64,000 bases of DNA from Hermatobates lingyangjiaoensis. Taxonomy: Eukaryota > Arthropoda > Insecta > Hemiptera > Hermatobatidae. Numbering within the stretch: position 1 is the first letter of the stretch; the number at the start of each line of letters is the position of its first letter. Shown here piece by piece: positions 1 to 13,370 of the stretch. The translations under genes and the position numbers were made by a program. The notes beneath the pieces are model-generated. The model searched no databases. It saw only the letters and a program-made list of their open reading frames with translations, and was not told the DNA's origin. The stretch spans positions 1,426,001 to 1,490,000 of the forward strand of contig JAPFBL010000166.1 in NCBI GenBank assembly GCA_026182355.1, written 5' to 3'.

Positions 1-1642
1 GAAACATTGAGTTTGTTATTATGTTTACTTATAGTAAAGTTGAGTGAACGCCTTTTTATTTTTGTTGGCATATTTGGTATCTCAAAGTACTGTGATTCAT
101 AACGTTAAGCTTAATAAACTGTAAAATAGACTATATATTTCAATCACTATTGTATCAAATAAAGACACAGATTAATTACAGTCTATATAGGGAGTAGCAA
201 ACGGGTAAACTGCCCGTTTTTTTAACTGAGCCCTCAACAAGTACCCATCCAAAAATAAACTTCAATTTCATTTTTAGATTTGATTGGGATAACATTTTAT
301 TTTACTATGAAATTAAAATGTAGTAATTATGATTTAGATTGTATGAGTGTGTGTGTGCGTGCGTGTTTGTGGTTCCTGTTTCCTTTCCTGATGAAGTGCG
401 TGTGTTCTAATTTCCAGTTTTTAATGAACTAACCTTCCTTTTCTCCATCCTTTATTATTAAATGAATGTTAACAGATTGTATTAAGCTAAAAACAGCTTT
501 ATTTTAAAAATAATCATACAGACATCTTTTCATAATGGTTAGCTTCAAAGTTAAAGAAAAGCTAAAAATACACCTCTTAGCCTCGCGTGGATGATAACTA
601 AACGATGATTCTGACTCTAAACAATGTAGCTGGTACTCTTTATTTCCAACTGACATACCACAACAGATTGTAAAAGAATACATGTAGACTTGGAGAAAAA
701 TATTCTTTCAAAACGTAATATAATTATGAATTTTTATAAAAAAATATGTCATTGTTGGTGTTTTATTGGTGAATCTTAAGTTAGTAATGTTCCATAAAAT
801 TATTTTCCTATTTCTTATGACCCAGTTTAAAATCGCTGTTGGAGATAACTTTGTACATTAGGGAGACAGTTTGATTGAAAGAATAGTGTTGTATTTACTT
901 TTTTATTTATTGTTTAATCTGCATTGGCAAAAAGGGGGAGAAAGAGGAAAGCTATTGTAATAATCAACAAGGATACGCCAGGTGACCAAACTACGTGAGC
1001 AAGAATATGATTGGGGAATGAGTCCATCGAGATGTGAGCTTCATAGACTTATCTTAAATGTCCAATATTCTGTAGGCGCATGTAAACAACCGAAAAGTGA
1101 AATAAACATATATAATGTGCGCAGTAGTTACATAGAAGTGTCTCAGAAAAAACAGTCCGCACATGAAGCCAATTATGCAACATATTTGACAGTTTATATG
1201 TTTTGTAAAAATTCCTTTTTTTTTCAACTTTTTTTTGATTGTCCGTGTAGGTGGATGTGTATCTAAAAGTCTGTAGCCATATTACAAACCGCACCGTTTG
1301 ATATATCAAACTCATATTTTAGACAAAACTGGACCCTATAGTGTAGTTGTGCCCGATTGTTTTTGGGTAGTACATCATGGGAAAGTCACTTTTTTGTCAA
1401 AATGTATTTTACACATTTCTTCCCTACTTAACAGCTAACTCTAGGATGTTGAGATTTTGGGATTAATATGAAACTGATAACAGCATTACTGAAATTTGTC
1501 AACAACCGTAAAAGTAAATATTTCAATAAAATGTAAAAAATGATGACGTATGATTAAGTCTGAAAACTTGTGAACACGATAGATATCATACCGTTTTACC
1601 GATCACAATGAAAATATCCAAAAGAAGCCATTTATGAGTGGG

Positions 1643-1855
1643 TGATCAAACCACAATAAGAAATGGGAAAACAAGACTAAGATCTTTCAACCGTAACAAG
1701 CGGTCTTCGTCAGAGTCAAAAACCCAACTGCAGTCAGTTGGGTTTTTGACTCTGACGAAGACCGCTTGTTACGGTTGAAAGATCTTAGTCTTGTTTTCCC
1801 ATTTCTTATTGTGGTTTGATCATTGATTGTTGTTTCACGTGTTTATGTGAAATCT
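1643..1855 (+). mobile_element. Foldback-A element, copy 1 (left-truncated, 15-bp target duplication)
   Basis: This is a nearly perfect hairpin: the left arm (caaaccacaataagaaatgg) runs to the centre at about 1730, and the right arm mirrors it to 1820. A further unpaired end (ttgtttcacgtgtttatgtg) continues to about 1855. The 15-base sequence tttatgagtgggtga occurs at 1631-1645 and again at 1857-1871, flanking the element as a target duplication. The left end lacks the gatttcacataaacacgtga part seen in other copies, so it is truncated. The right arm carries the hammerhead-like module at 1748-1790. Confidence 0.8.
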
Positions 1856-2288
1856 TTTTATGAGTGGGTGAGTAGAATGCATGTTGACCAAAATTACATG
1901 GAAGTTGTGGAGAGTTTTATAATTTCTGAAAGATTTTTTTCGCTAAATGACATAATGAATGAAAGTTTATGAATATAAATCAACTTCAAAATAGTCCTAT
2001 AAAAAAAATTTGAAACATTACTGTAAAAATATTACAGCTCTAAAAACTGAAAACTTAATTTGGATTAAAGGATAACATATTGTACTTGTTTGATTATCAC
2101 CTAAATTGGATCAATCTATTCAATAATGTCAATGTTATTTTTATGGGCTAAGGAAACCCATATTTTTCTCCTTTAGCCAAGACTACTCCACGATTCACCC
2201 CGTGGTTTTAGGGGAGGGGAAGGGGGGGTTGGAAGTTCTTGTTTTTGTGTTATTTTTATGTTGTTCTTTTATTTATTTAATATTCCTG

Positions 2289-2380
2289 CTCTCTCTCTCT
2301 CTCTCTCTCACTCTCTCTCTCTCTCTCTCTCACACTCTCTCTCTCTCTCTCTCTCACTCTCTCTCTCTCACTCTCACTCC

Positions 2381-2425
<45 letters not shown>

Positions 2426-2444
2426 TCACTCTCTCTCTCTCTCA

Positions 2445-2527
<83 letters not shown>
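2289..2527. repeat. (CT)n microsatellite, about 240 bp
   Basis: A CT dinucleotide run with occasional CA or CC interruptions. The serine/leucine and arginine/glutamate frames across it are a by-product of the repeat. Confidence 0.95.
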
Positions 2528-5500
2528 GCCTCTCCCTCTCCCTCGTGCTCGGTGTTCAGATTATACCACTCGCGTTTCCAGCTCGCTAGGTCAGTCTTGG
2601 TTTGTCTCAAGTCATAAAGATCTCATTTTGATGACTATGAAGTCGATATGTATGAGTGAATCTTTGCCAGCACCATTCTGTGTTTTCTTGTACTTAATTG
2701 TTTACATATAAATGTAATTTGTGATTCATGTATTTTTGCTGATGGCACTGATTAAATGTTTTAAAACTACTTTTAGTACTGTTACTTTGAATCCATTTTC
2801 CACTAATTGATTTTCCCGACTTTTTCATTCTGTGTTGTCATTTACTTCTTAAGTGTTACCTTATTCCAACTTCCCTCATTACAAGAAAGATCTCTAGATA
2901 AAGGGATTCCTTATCATATTTCTACTTGTTATATATATATCTTGAGTTACAATTCCGAACAAGTGTATAATTGGGCTAATTATGTTTTAATGGTGCTTTG
3001 AAATGACCTTTGAAATAAATATGGCTATTTTGAGAAATGTATAAGCTGAGAAGATTATTTAGGAATAATATACAGCAAATATAGAAACTATAAACATTAC
3101 ATAAACTAGTATTGAAAACTAAAAGAATGTTAAAATGTTGAAAGGCAAATCGTATTCTCAAATGGTAATGAGCCCACATTCTAACAAAAAACAGGAAACA
3201 GTGTTTTATATTTGGAACTCTCTTGAGACAGAAATGGATAAAGGTATAAATATTAACAAGACAAGACTAGTGTAGAACGGAAACCAAGATGTGATCGCTT
3301 TACTCTTCTTGACACTTATGTCCTTTATTTCTACTCTAACAGGATTCCATTCGTCTATAGTCTTGTGCCTTAATTGTGGTATAACCAACTACTAGATTAC
3401 TCAAAAAACTATCGTTTGCCTCTTCTTTATCAATATCTTGATTATTGAGTGTTATTGAGTGTCAAATACTCATTTTTCCTTAAAATTATACTTCATATAT
3501 TTATTTATTTAAAATCAACTTTAAATAATTTGTCTGTCTTCACGAGAATAGCATATCAGTATAAAACGTGTATACACATTTGTATATAGCAGTAAAAGAC
3601 GTTCATTCGATTTTTTTTGGATTCAATTATTGTCAATTTTTTCTTGTGTTATTTGATATTGAATTTGTAATTCCTTTATAAAGAAGAGCTATGAACAAAA
3701 AAAAAGTGGAAAAATAAAATTATAAAGCTTTTTAACTCTGAAGAGGAGAAAGCACTGGTTGGTTTTTAGCGTTTATGAAATATTAATACTTTGAGTTTCT
3801 TTTTTATTATTTCAGTATTATTAAATATCTTTTTGTGAACAGTAAGGCTGTGAGGAGCTATTACTGCTCACAGACCGGACGTGTTTTGAGTGCATTCTTC
3901 ATTGTATCCTATTTTATTTTCCTATGGTAACATCATCTTAGACCTGGAAGGAGTTGACTCTTAGTTACCCTCTGAAACCTACGTTAGCGGCTCCTTTACA
4001 CCTGGTACTTGACCAATTACTCGGAGGAGATAGATACTAAGATCAGGGACCCTACCATGTGAACTGTATCACCTCAGTCTGGTAACACAGTAAAAGCCTA
4101 AAATGTATTGGCCTTGTGGTGATAATTGAAGATTCTCATTCGAGATGTTATCCATTTAAGTAATTTGACTCCCTGCGTTTGGCATACCCCACACATGGTG
4201 GCTAGAAGACTCTGAGCACGTGTTCTGTCTTGGTGTCCTACTTACATCAGTCACTAGTGTCTCTTTGGTACATAACAGCCTACTTACGATTCGTGTCAAC
4301 TCCTTGGCACCGCATATCTGCAGTTAGGAAGGATGTAGTTATTTTTTCAAAATATTCTTCAGGGCTGAATTATATTAAGTAATGACACTTGTCATGCTTT
4401 GAATCGTTGTAGGCAGCATAGATACTCGTAATTGTGAAGGCTTCAATAAATAATCATTATTCATTGCATCCCTGATTGCTGGATATCGTATGTTGGACTT
4501 CAAGTGACGATTATAATAGAGTTCGGCTTTTTCTTTACATACTTTCCTTATATACATATGTTAATAGCTTAACAAACATGATTGATATGTGCCAGAAAAG
4601 ATTACTACAACTCAGAACTGTCACAGACAGTTCTAATTGGTCTAAAGCTCTAATGGGTTAACAGTCATTGTGATACATCGAAAACGACTTAGGCCCATTG
4701 ATTGACAAAAGAATGACACTTTCTGTCCCAATGAAACTAACTATTCAACCATGTTTAAAAACATCAATGATTCCAGCAAAGATTGAAAAAAAAATACTGC
4801 TCAGGAAATGGAACACAGTAACTTGAAACAAGAAAATATTTATCCCAGAAATAGTCAAAGGAAGCGGAAACAACCCATAACTGGGTCATGGAAGACTGAA
4901 TATGGCAATAGGTGGTAATGACTATGACTAAATAAAATCACAATGACATTTTTAGAATAAAATAGATGAGACACAATTCAATCTGAATACGTAAACTAAA
5001 TGTTACCTATGACACTCAGATTGCTAGATTGTTCGTATGAAACTCAAATTTTAATTTACCAGTTTATTTGTAATAATTGACTGGCTTACTACTCATATTT
5101 GTATAAATATTTGTAATGGTCGTACTGTTTAACTTGACCAACTATTCCAGAAGTTGAAATAAGAAGACCAGTTTCATAAATACCCAATTTTAATTTTGAT
5201 ATTAATATTTCTGTCATCTTTGTGACTATCTTCATGCTATATATGTAACTAATAATCCTCATAAAGTTCAGTTTACTTTAAATGTACCTGAAGTTATAAC
5301 TAAAAACAATAATTATTATGTAACAACTGGTTAAAAATAAAATTTGTCATTACTTTTACCACATGGATGAAAGAGTGCATTAAAGTGTTGTAACTGGTTG
5401 TTAGTCATATTTTAAAGAGGTAAAATTCATTAACACTGAAAAAATAAAAAAAGCTGTTATTTAAGAGCATTTTAAATCAAATTGATTTAAATTTAAATTG

Positions 5501-5539
5501 AACTTAATGCCCTTTGTCTGGTAAGTTTATAGTGTGAAG

Positions 5540-5880
5540 GTGGCCATGTAGATGGTTGAAAGGTCCCTTGGGTTCGGTTGCAGTGACAGTCTCACGAGAG
5601 GACACATGTAATCGAAGACTGGCTCTTTTTTTACATCACAAAATTTGGACATTGGAAGTCCCAATTTTACCTAATTCAAATGTTTTTAGAGTAGGGATCT
5701 TTGCGTACAGATTTGGGACGCACGACTTAACAGGACCTCTCTGACGGATGACGTTTTGACATTTTTTCACTTCTTATGTGAATAAATCGAGGTACAGAGT
5801 GGTTATCGAACTCTGGATCTACCAGTCCTGAGGTGATCACGTAAGCCATTGGGCTACTGAAGACTGAAGTCTTCTTATTT
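5540..5880 (-). mobile_element. tRNA-derived SINE, near full length
   Basis: Read on the minus strand it starts agtagcccaatggcttacgt, has a B-box-like gagttcgataacc, then a body with ctgtac...aaagatccctactct. It ends cgtgagactgtcactgcaac. The tail matches the copies at 22597 and 53680, which defines the 3' end of the family. Confidence 0.65.
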
Positions 5881-7569
5881 TCGCATATTATTAAACTCCC
5901 TTGAGTGGGGATCCTTAATATCTGTTCATCCTTCTTTGAAATGCTTTGTTCTCAATTCCTGATCCCTTTTTTTATGTGGTATATATTTATTACATAATAA
6001 CATTCCATGTAAACCGAAACAATTATCTTATGATGCATCAATAACAAAGAAAATGTAAAGAAACATTCAAAAACTTTTTAGATAATGGTTGGCAATAAAA
6101 TTATCTTTAATCTCCATATGAATAATTGAGAAATAAAAGTTTCAATTGGCGAGTTCTAATATTCCGCTATTCCAGTTATAATTCAAGCCGTGTTTGTTCT
6201 TTTTCTATAATTCGTTTGCGGTTATTTCATTATAACTAATTGTCTCTAATATAGAGAGCTAACGTCACGCCAAGGTAGGAGCCTGATATTAAAATGTTGC
6301 CTAAACTGCTGAAAACTTATCGTTGGAGCCGCAGTACGAATGGAAAGTTGTAATTGCTTCTAATGGTGCAAGTAATAACTTGCATTATATATAATCTTAG
6401 TTTTGTCTCCGGGGAGCCATTTTAACTTCTCCTAAGCGTGCATCAACCTTTATTCCTTCTATATTGTTTTTTACGTCCCAAACTTGTACAATATTTAACT
6501 TTCTTTTTTTTTTATTCATTAGACTCTCAGAGGCCTAAGTAAAAGTTTTAGATTAGTTTTTATCGTAATCAAGTCACAAGAGTGTCATGTATTTCTCACT
6601 TGATTTATCCTTTGGCTTTGTGAAAAAAAATACTTTTACAAGGGGTAGTATATAATGTTTTATTAAATTAGTTACTTTATTTTAAATATCTAATAAAGAT
6701 TAGTAAACCATTTTAAGAACTAAAATTACTAGGCAAAAAAAATACTCTCTTAAACTTAAACGCCTACATTTAATAATTCATGGTAGGGGAATTTCAAAAA
6801 TTATGTATCCACACAAAAGAGCTTTATGTAAAAACTAACAACTCGTTTCAAACACTTAGTATTCTTCTAAACGCGTTGTTAATTTCGACATATAAAATAT
6901 TACGTGTGGAGACGTAATTGTTTAAATTCCCTGTCATGGGTAAATACCACAGTATAACAGATTGGACAAGTAATAAATGTTAAGATTCACCTCTTAAAAG
7001 TATATCAAATTTTCTGGAAACCTGACTGACCTATCCTATCTCTATACTACTCCAGACTGTCCTGCAAGATGTTCAAGATCTGAAACCGACGGAACCAGTT
7101 TCCTATTACCTCCTAAGATATGTTGGGAGTCTAAAAGTCATTAAAGAGTCTATCTAAGAGTCGATTTTTATACTGTCACTTGCAATTTCAAAGCATAGCT
7201 CAAGTTCACTTAAATGTCTATTTAAAATTCCCAAAAACAAATAATCCTGAAACTAACATGTGTTTATTATAATTATGACAATCTCTACTAGTTTGTTCTC
7301 GACTTTACTTCAGTCAACTGAATTAATTAATGTATTATCAAAATCATGGATGAAAAATAAAATTATTTGATTTATTCTAATCAGATGGCACTGATGTCCA
7401 AATTATGATTAGAACTATATTATTAGTGATGTATCAATTGGTGGTTGGTGACTCAAAACAAGAACCCTTCCGACCGAAATAATACCTTACAAATAAATTA
7501 TAAAGTGGCAGTCTCGCTCATAACAACAACAACAGGTTTATCAAATTTTATTGAACTCCATGCTTTTAA

Positions 7570-7740
7570 TACACACTTAAATGTATATCTATTTTGAAAA
7601 CTTAAAGAAACAAGAATGAAAAAAAACCAGATTCTAGGACTCACATTCAATATTTCGACTCTTTTAACGGTCATCCTCAGGAAAGAAAGTTAAGAGGTGA
7701 GAAAAGGAAAGTCATATAAATTTATATGACATCTAAAATT
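7570..7740 (-). mobile_element. Half foldback module
   Basis: On the minus strand it reads ttcCTGAGGATGACCGTTAA, then AAGAGTCGAAATATTGAATG: CTGAGGA, one T, GAC/GTC hairpin, GAAATATT. The part after GAAA resembles foldback-D and -J. Confidence 0.5.
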
Positions 7741-8324
7741 CAAGAGCTTTTTTTTCTAAGAATAGTGAATTTATATGCAAACTTTTAGTTTTTTTATTAT
7801 TACCAGAAGAGCAGTAAAAACAGTTTCTGTCACAACTTAATGAACAATGAATTTAATGTACCTTTCTTATATTGCGAGAAAAGCATTGATAGTCATATTA
7901 CAGTTTTCTACATCTTATCTCTGTGCATGTTTCTCATTAGGATACTAGAGTGCAAAATATAATGAAGTTTCAAAAAAATGAACAGTTGTTTTAGGATATG
8001 TCTGCATTGTTTTTCTATTTTTGTTGTTGTCATAAAATACTAAAGTCACCATTATGAATGGTATTATTTACATCAGTCAAACCTATAAAAACTAAAACCC
8101 TCTACTAATCAAAGTAATCTCTTGATTTCAAATAAATATTAAAAAAAAATAACGTAAGACAGTTTGAGTAAAAAACCGTAAATATATGTATATTGTTAGT
8201 AAGTAGGAAATTTGGGCACTATAAAAAACCAACTGTATCCTCTTCTTAAAAACAATGAATTGGCACTAATTCAACACTACTTAAATTCCATTGATATTTT
8301 TTCTGATATTGAAATCGAAGGTGC

Positions 8325-8400
8325 GCCCCAGAATTTTGTTTTTTTGATTCATGAATGAGCCCTATGGTAAAAAAGATTGAGAAGCCCTGGTTTCAATGTC
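8325..8400 (-). mobile_element. hAT-like terminal fragment
   Basis: The minus strand reads ccagggcttctcaatctttt then ttaccatagggctcattc, typical of the end of hAT-type MITEs in animals. The partner end was not found. Confidence 0.3.
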
Positions 8401-9239
8401 TAATTGTATTTTTTCTATTAGAAAATTTTCTGTCAAACCCTGTGAACTTTTCGGTACCATAATTCTTATATGAATTGATTGTAAAAAGATATTATACTGT
8501 TTAATAACTGAAAACTACTTTATAAAGAAAATTTATGAAAAGTTATAAATATTAAAATGAATAAATTCTAATATGATGTTCTATTAAATTGATGTTATAC
8601 TAGTAACATGATATGTTTCGTTACGTTACGTAGTGCTGTAATACGTAATGACTTTGTATTGAAAATTATTATTCAACAGGAATGTCATATGACAACTAAC
8701 AATTAAATAAGAAAAAGATATAACTAAATAATTTATTTTTCACTCAGATTTATTTAAAAAAAAACATATTCAAAACTCTATCAACTATAGTAGCTTTAAC
8801 TGAGTACTGTTCATGTCATGGCTATTTTAAATTGAAAGAAGTAAATAGACAATAATGATTATAGTACTGTTCTTTTTAATTAAAATTCAAAGGTGTTTAC
8901 ATTCAGAAATTAAATTATACTACGCCTAATGTAGGTAATGTATGTTCTTATGTTAAAGTAAGTAACTTACAAATGTAAGTTCTTTTCCTAAGCTTTTTTT
9001 TGATTCAGTAAAAGTATCTATCTCAAATTCTAATATCTAAATTTTGAAATCTGTTGAGTTGTTAAAGCAATCTTCTGGTTTTAGCTTTTTTTTTTGTTAT
9101 CTGGTAAATCAGTTAATGATTTATATTTGGCTAGTTACAAATGAAGAATAATGTTTCGTCCCATCTTGTAAATTTTCTTCCTCATACAACCAGGTTTTTT
9201 ATTATTATTATTTGGGGGTGACTATAACTGGGCCTTAAA

Positions 9240-9530
9240 AAAAAAACTATTGTACTTGCCCTGTTCTGTATTTAAGTACCCCAGCAGTTAGCTTCAATGC
9301 CTCCAAGAAGCTCAGCACTTTTGTTGGGTCCAGTGGTAAAAGTTTTTCTATGCTTTTGTTGAGTGTCCCGAAGCACCTACCTCCGTGCAGCAAAGTTGCC
9401 TTACAGTTAGTCAGCAGGTGGAATGGTGTTTCTTCCTCTTCTTTGCAGAATAAGGGTATTTACTCAAGGGGCTCGCCTGGTACCCTTGAGACTCTGTTCA
9501 TAATATTGTAACCCCTGTTTCATCCATCCT
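9240..9530 (-). pseudogene. Remnant of a non-LTR retrotransposon (3' end of the pol ORF)
   Basis: On the minus strand one frame reads CKEEEETPFHLLTNCKATLL, then HGGRCFGTLNKSIEKLLPLD and PTKVLSFLEALKLTAGVLKY. The C-x(8)-H-x(4)-C pattern with E-E-E-T-P-x-H-L is the usual zinc-knuckle-like end of LINE reverse transcriptases of the Jockey/R1 type. No intact reverse transcriptase domain is present. The family placement is by pattern only. Confidence 0.5.
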
Positions 9531-10442
9531 TCGGCAAGGATCGCATAACTCCTTAGATTGGGGCATGCAACCAGTTTCACATGTTGTCTATCTTCCAAAG
9601 TAATGGGAATGTATATTTAAAGTATCAGGACACTCTGATTGTCGAAACCGACTTATTGAGGAAGGAAATTGAGGTATGATGTTTTTCATCTTTAATTGTT
9701 CTTAGCTACAACTGTAGTACTAAAATTAATATTATTATATAGTAATTATATAATTATATTAATTATGTAATCATAATAATTGTGTACCTAATATTATCAT
9801 TTATTTTATAAAAAATGTTTATCTTTTTATAGTAGGGTTGTTTTTATAGAATAAAGCTAATACGAGTATTTCATTATTTGTTCAAAAGTCTCTGAATTGA
9901 AGTTTTAGATTTATAAACCAAAATTAAAACTAAAAATTTTAGTCATAAAACCAAAAACTTTTTAAAATAGGTTTCATTATACTAATGTATGCAGGCAACA
10001 TACATTCAAACAGAGTTGTTTATATAATACGTTTCACAATTAAAACATGGAAAACGAATCATTGCATTAAGTAAATCCAAAAATCCCTAATGAAAAAAGT
10101 CCTTTCTGAAAAAACAGTTGTCCTCAAGAATCCCATAAACGTATAATTTATGAATAGTTAAATAAAAATAACAACAAAATTTTGTATAAATTTGGGTGGA
10201 CAACGTCATCAAGTAAAGAAATCTCAGGTGTTTTTGATGACAGAAAAATTTCTTAAGCATTTTAAGAAATTTGCTTTTGTAACTGTAAGTCTCCTTTGAT
10301 TGTAGCTTATTTATGATGATCTGAGTGCTCTTTAAATTCAGATTTGGATAATTGTTTTGTCTGTTGAATACTATTTAGATAATTACTGAAGATTTGTCCC
10401 TTGAAGCGTCTCCTGACCTTACCCCGAATGTTCTGCTTACAG

Positions 10443-10708
10443 TGGCGGTGACTTGGGAGGATGCTCCTCAAGAACAATACCCTCTGGCTGGTCGTGACTA
10501 CAGAATCAGATGTAAAGTGAAAGCAGACCCTGCTCCTCATGTTGAGTGGAAGTTCAACGGTCACCCTCTCCCTGACAGCCGCCGCTACGTCGTTGAGACG
10601 GACGGCTTGGTCATCCAGAACGTGACTGAGTCAGATGACGGCGTCTACACATGCAGAGCCTTTGTTATAGACACTGGTGAACTCTCTGAGAGACACATCA
10701 ACGTAGAG
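10443..10708 (+). CDS. Fas2: Fas2 exon: Ig domain 2
   Basis: The exon follows ttctgcttacag and ends GAG|gtacat. It enters in phase 1 (two bases complete a codon begun upstream, giving xTG) and leaves in phase 0. It encodes about 88 residues starting AVTWEDAPQEQYPLAG. The Ig core is clear: first cysteine in YRIRCKVKAD, tryptophan in HVEWKFNG, and the D-x-G-x-Y-x-C motif DDGVYTCRAF, for a C2/I-set Ig fold. QNVTES is a potential N-glycosylation site. The AVTW...D..Y start is typical of Fas2 Ig2. The intron after it is 6.9 kb. Confidence 0.93.
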
Positions 10709-11757
10709 GTACATTTTTTCTTTACTAATTTAAAATGATGCCTAACTTAATTTTTACATGTACTACCTAAAGGATAATGTTGTATTTCATATTTGTTAAT
10801 TATCTCAATTATTTTCAACATCATTTATCTTTTCTCCCTAAAAAATAAATTAATTTACCTTATATTTTGACAAATTAACAATATTTAGAAATAATAGTTG
10901 TATTGTGTACAGGAATGTAACAATAACCATATGGCTCTACAAACAAAAAGAAATCATCACAACGGTAAAGTAAATATTAAAAAGGTCTAAGTTCTTTCGA
11001 GTAATTCGTTGTCAAAGAAGTGGCCATGAAAAGAAGATATTGGACAAATAGAAGAAAGGATAACAGGCGGAGTGCTTTGAGAGTGTAAACACTCCATAAA
11101 CAGACAACTGTGAGGGAGATTTAACTCTAAAAACTTTCCTTAGCACTCTGTGGGCTGTATGTTCATCTAGCTTAAATAAGCCAGGGCCAATGTTCATTAT
11201 ACTAACTTTAATCGCTTCTCATTCTCCTATAGTTTGTTTAAATATTGACATTTTGAAATTTTTTTTGGTTTTTTTACACCGAGTTCAGGGAACGATTGAA
11301 TTAACTAATGTGCTGAAACATAGCATCGTTATTTCCCCTCTTTTAATAATATCTTTATTTTGTTTCATATTAGTTTCGACTCTTTTACAATGTGTTGAAG
11401 GAATCTTTGACTGAAATTCTACAAGTACTACTGGTTGTTGTAAACTTGTTGTGATTGTGATTGTTAAATTGTTTAAATGAAGTTCAATGGCAACTCTTGA
11501 AAAACAAATAAAGTGTTTTCATTTTTCTTGAGCTAAGAAATTAGTGGGAAATGTAGCTCATATGTATAAGATATATTGGATTTATGTTTGTTTTTTAATT
11601 CTGTCTGTCAAAGTAGGTATTTAAAAAAAAATTCAGTTGTAAAATTGCTACTGGAATTGTCCCAATACAATTCATAGTTTTGTTGGACAGTTGTTCTCTG
11701 TCTGGCTTTTGTGATTCTTGTGTTTTTGGAAAAGCACTCATTCATTCAAGATATCTG

Positions 11758-12015
11758 AATTAACCCAGGTGATTTCTAGCTTGTTATGAACCAGTACGAA
11801 CAGGTTTACCGGGTTCATAGTCAAGATTGTAAGTAAGCTCAAATATCATGAAATAAAATATGTGATCATGGAACAGTAAAAACTTGAGGGAAAAGAAGAA
11901 TTAATGACTGGAATATATAAAGGCTGGGACTATACTTTTGCAATATCGTCTAGCAGTATCAATCTATTGCTCAGCACAAAAGGGTAAAATGACTTGAACT
12001 GCCCAGCACTCACCA
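11758..12015 (+). repeat. Dispersed repeat, copy 1 (partner at 13121)
   Basis: attaacccaggtgatttcta starts a stretch of about 250 bases that recurs at 13121-13370 in the same orientation. Shared blocks include gtatcaatcta, gctcagcacaaa/gcttagcacaaa and acttgaactgccc. No terminal repeats were seen. Confidence 0.6.
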
Positions 12016-12739
12016 TGAAGAATGAGAGTAGCTTCACAGAGTTGTACGAGTATATTAAGCATCATGACGCCATAAATACAATCACAAGAGTAATTGATGT
12101 TTATCATCAAGTCATTGTTGGCAATCATTTTAACACGCTGGTAAATTCCTTTGCGGGTTTATTTTAGGCTTATATGACTTGTGTATGTACATACAAATAT
12201 ATTTCGAAATTTGAAATACTTTTGATGCCAAAATTAAATAATATACACGTAATATTTTTAAAACAGATAGAAAATAGCCAATATATAGCTAATTTAATCA
12301 GAATGTGTTTCAATATCCGAATTTTAATCCAAATATACTATTTCGGCATTGCTAGTTGTAATATAATTGCAGTTTGTTACAAAGTTATTAGGAGTTAAGA
12401 ACTGATAAATTCACCATGCTATTTTAATTTCAAATTGTCGCTAATAACACAATGTGTCGTGGATTATTTATCCCAATCAAGTTAGCATTTTGATTATCCC
12501 ATAATAATATATGCTGTCAGAATAAAGAAGTGAATATACAAAAATAATTAGTGTAAATTTTTAATAAAAATGCACTGACTTTAAACAGCAAAGGTCATTT
12601 GTTTTCTGATTTAAGGATTTGTTCCTAACCTGAGGGGATAATTTGTTTAAAACAAATTTAATTTCCTAATTTTTTCTATAACATTGTTATTACTATACCT
12701 TTAAATTACTTCAAGAAATCTTTTTTGTTGCAATGTCAG

Positions 12740-12850
12740 AGTTTGGCTGCGTAGATTAGGTGGTTGATTGGTTTCTCTTGGGATTTTCATGGTTCAAATC
12801 CCTTGGTGTTTGCGCTATCCAGATTTCATTCCATAGCTTGGTTCATTCAT
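12740..12850 (+). mobile_element. tRNA-like SINE head (different family or diverged)
   Basis: tttggctgcgtagattaggt is A-box-like and ggttcaaatccc (about 12791) is a consensus pol III B box. The following sequence does not match the other SINE body, so the family is uncertain. Confidence 0.35.
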
Positions 12851-13120
12851 TAATTGATTGATGAAAGCCATCAGTAAAGAAAAATCGTGCTTTATTTATC
12901 ACATAACTTCAATAATGAACAAAAATTTGACTTTGGGACTATATTTTAACAACTTAACGTATCAATAACATCACACAGTAAAAAAAAAAAAATGTTTTGG
13001 GGCTTTAGCTTTGGTAATAACTTTATAATGGTCTCACAATTCGACTTGAAAAATTCCATATTTTAAGAATAAAGGTAAAGAAAGACATTACCTATCTTTT
13101 AGAATTACTCAGGAAACTTT

Positions 13121-13370
13121 ATTAACCCAGGTGCCTTCTATCTTGTTATGCATCACTACTAACATGTTTACCTGGTTTATAGCCCACGTTGTATGCAAGC
13201 TCAGATATTATGGAACAAAAATTGTGATGGAAAAAGAAGGATAATGAAATTAATATGTCAAGGATGTGAAATAAATGTAAGCTATATTATTGGAGTATCG
13301 TCTAGAAGTATCAATCTAATGCTTAGCACAAAGAAATAAAGACACTTGAACTGCCCTGAATCCCTGTGGC
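13121..13370 (+). repeat. Dispersed repeat, copy 2 (partner at 11758)
   Basis: attaacccaggtgccttcta to acttgaactgccctg is diverged from copy 1 by many substitutions and small gaps, suggesting an old duplication or two insertions of one family. Confidence 0.6.

Larger units (their letters stand above)
1..10442 (+). other. Fas2: Fas2 intron (3' part) upstream of the Ig2 exon
   Basis: This stretch is AT-rich with no supported exon. It ends in a pyrimidine-rich acceptor (ttctgcttacag) just before the Ig2 exon. I looked for the missing Ig1 and signal-peptide exons and found no coding-like, higher-GC block with splice sites, so they are inferred to lie upstream of the window. It holds a (CT)n microsatellite (2289-2527), a foldback repeat (1643-1855), a SINE copy (5540-5880, minus), a half foldback module (7570-7740), a hAT-like fragment near 8325-8400, and a LINE remnant (9240-9530, minus). 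The block 3840-4330 is richer in GC than its surroundings and unidentified. The remainder shows nothing recognisable. Confidence 0.7.

Noticed and set aside
2202..2711. 169-residue frame rich in serine and leucine
   Set aside because: It is the translation of the (CT)n microsatellite, with matching frames on the other strand. It is not a gene.
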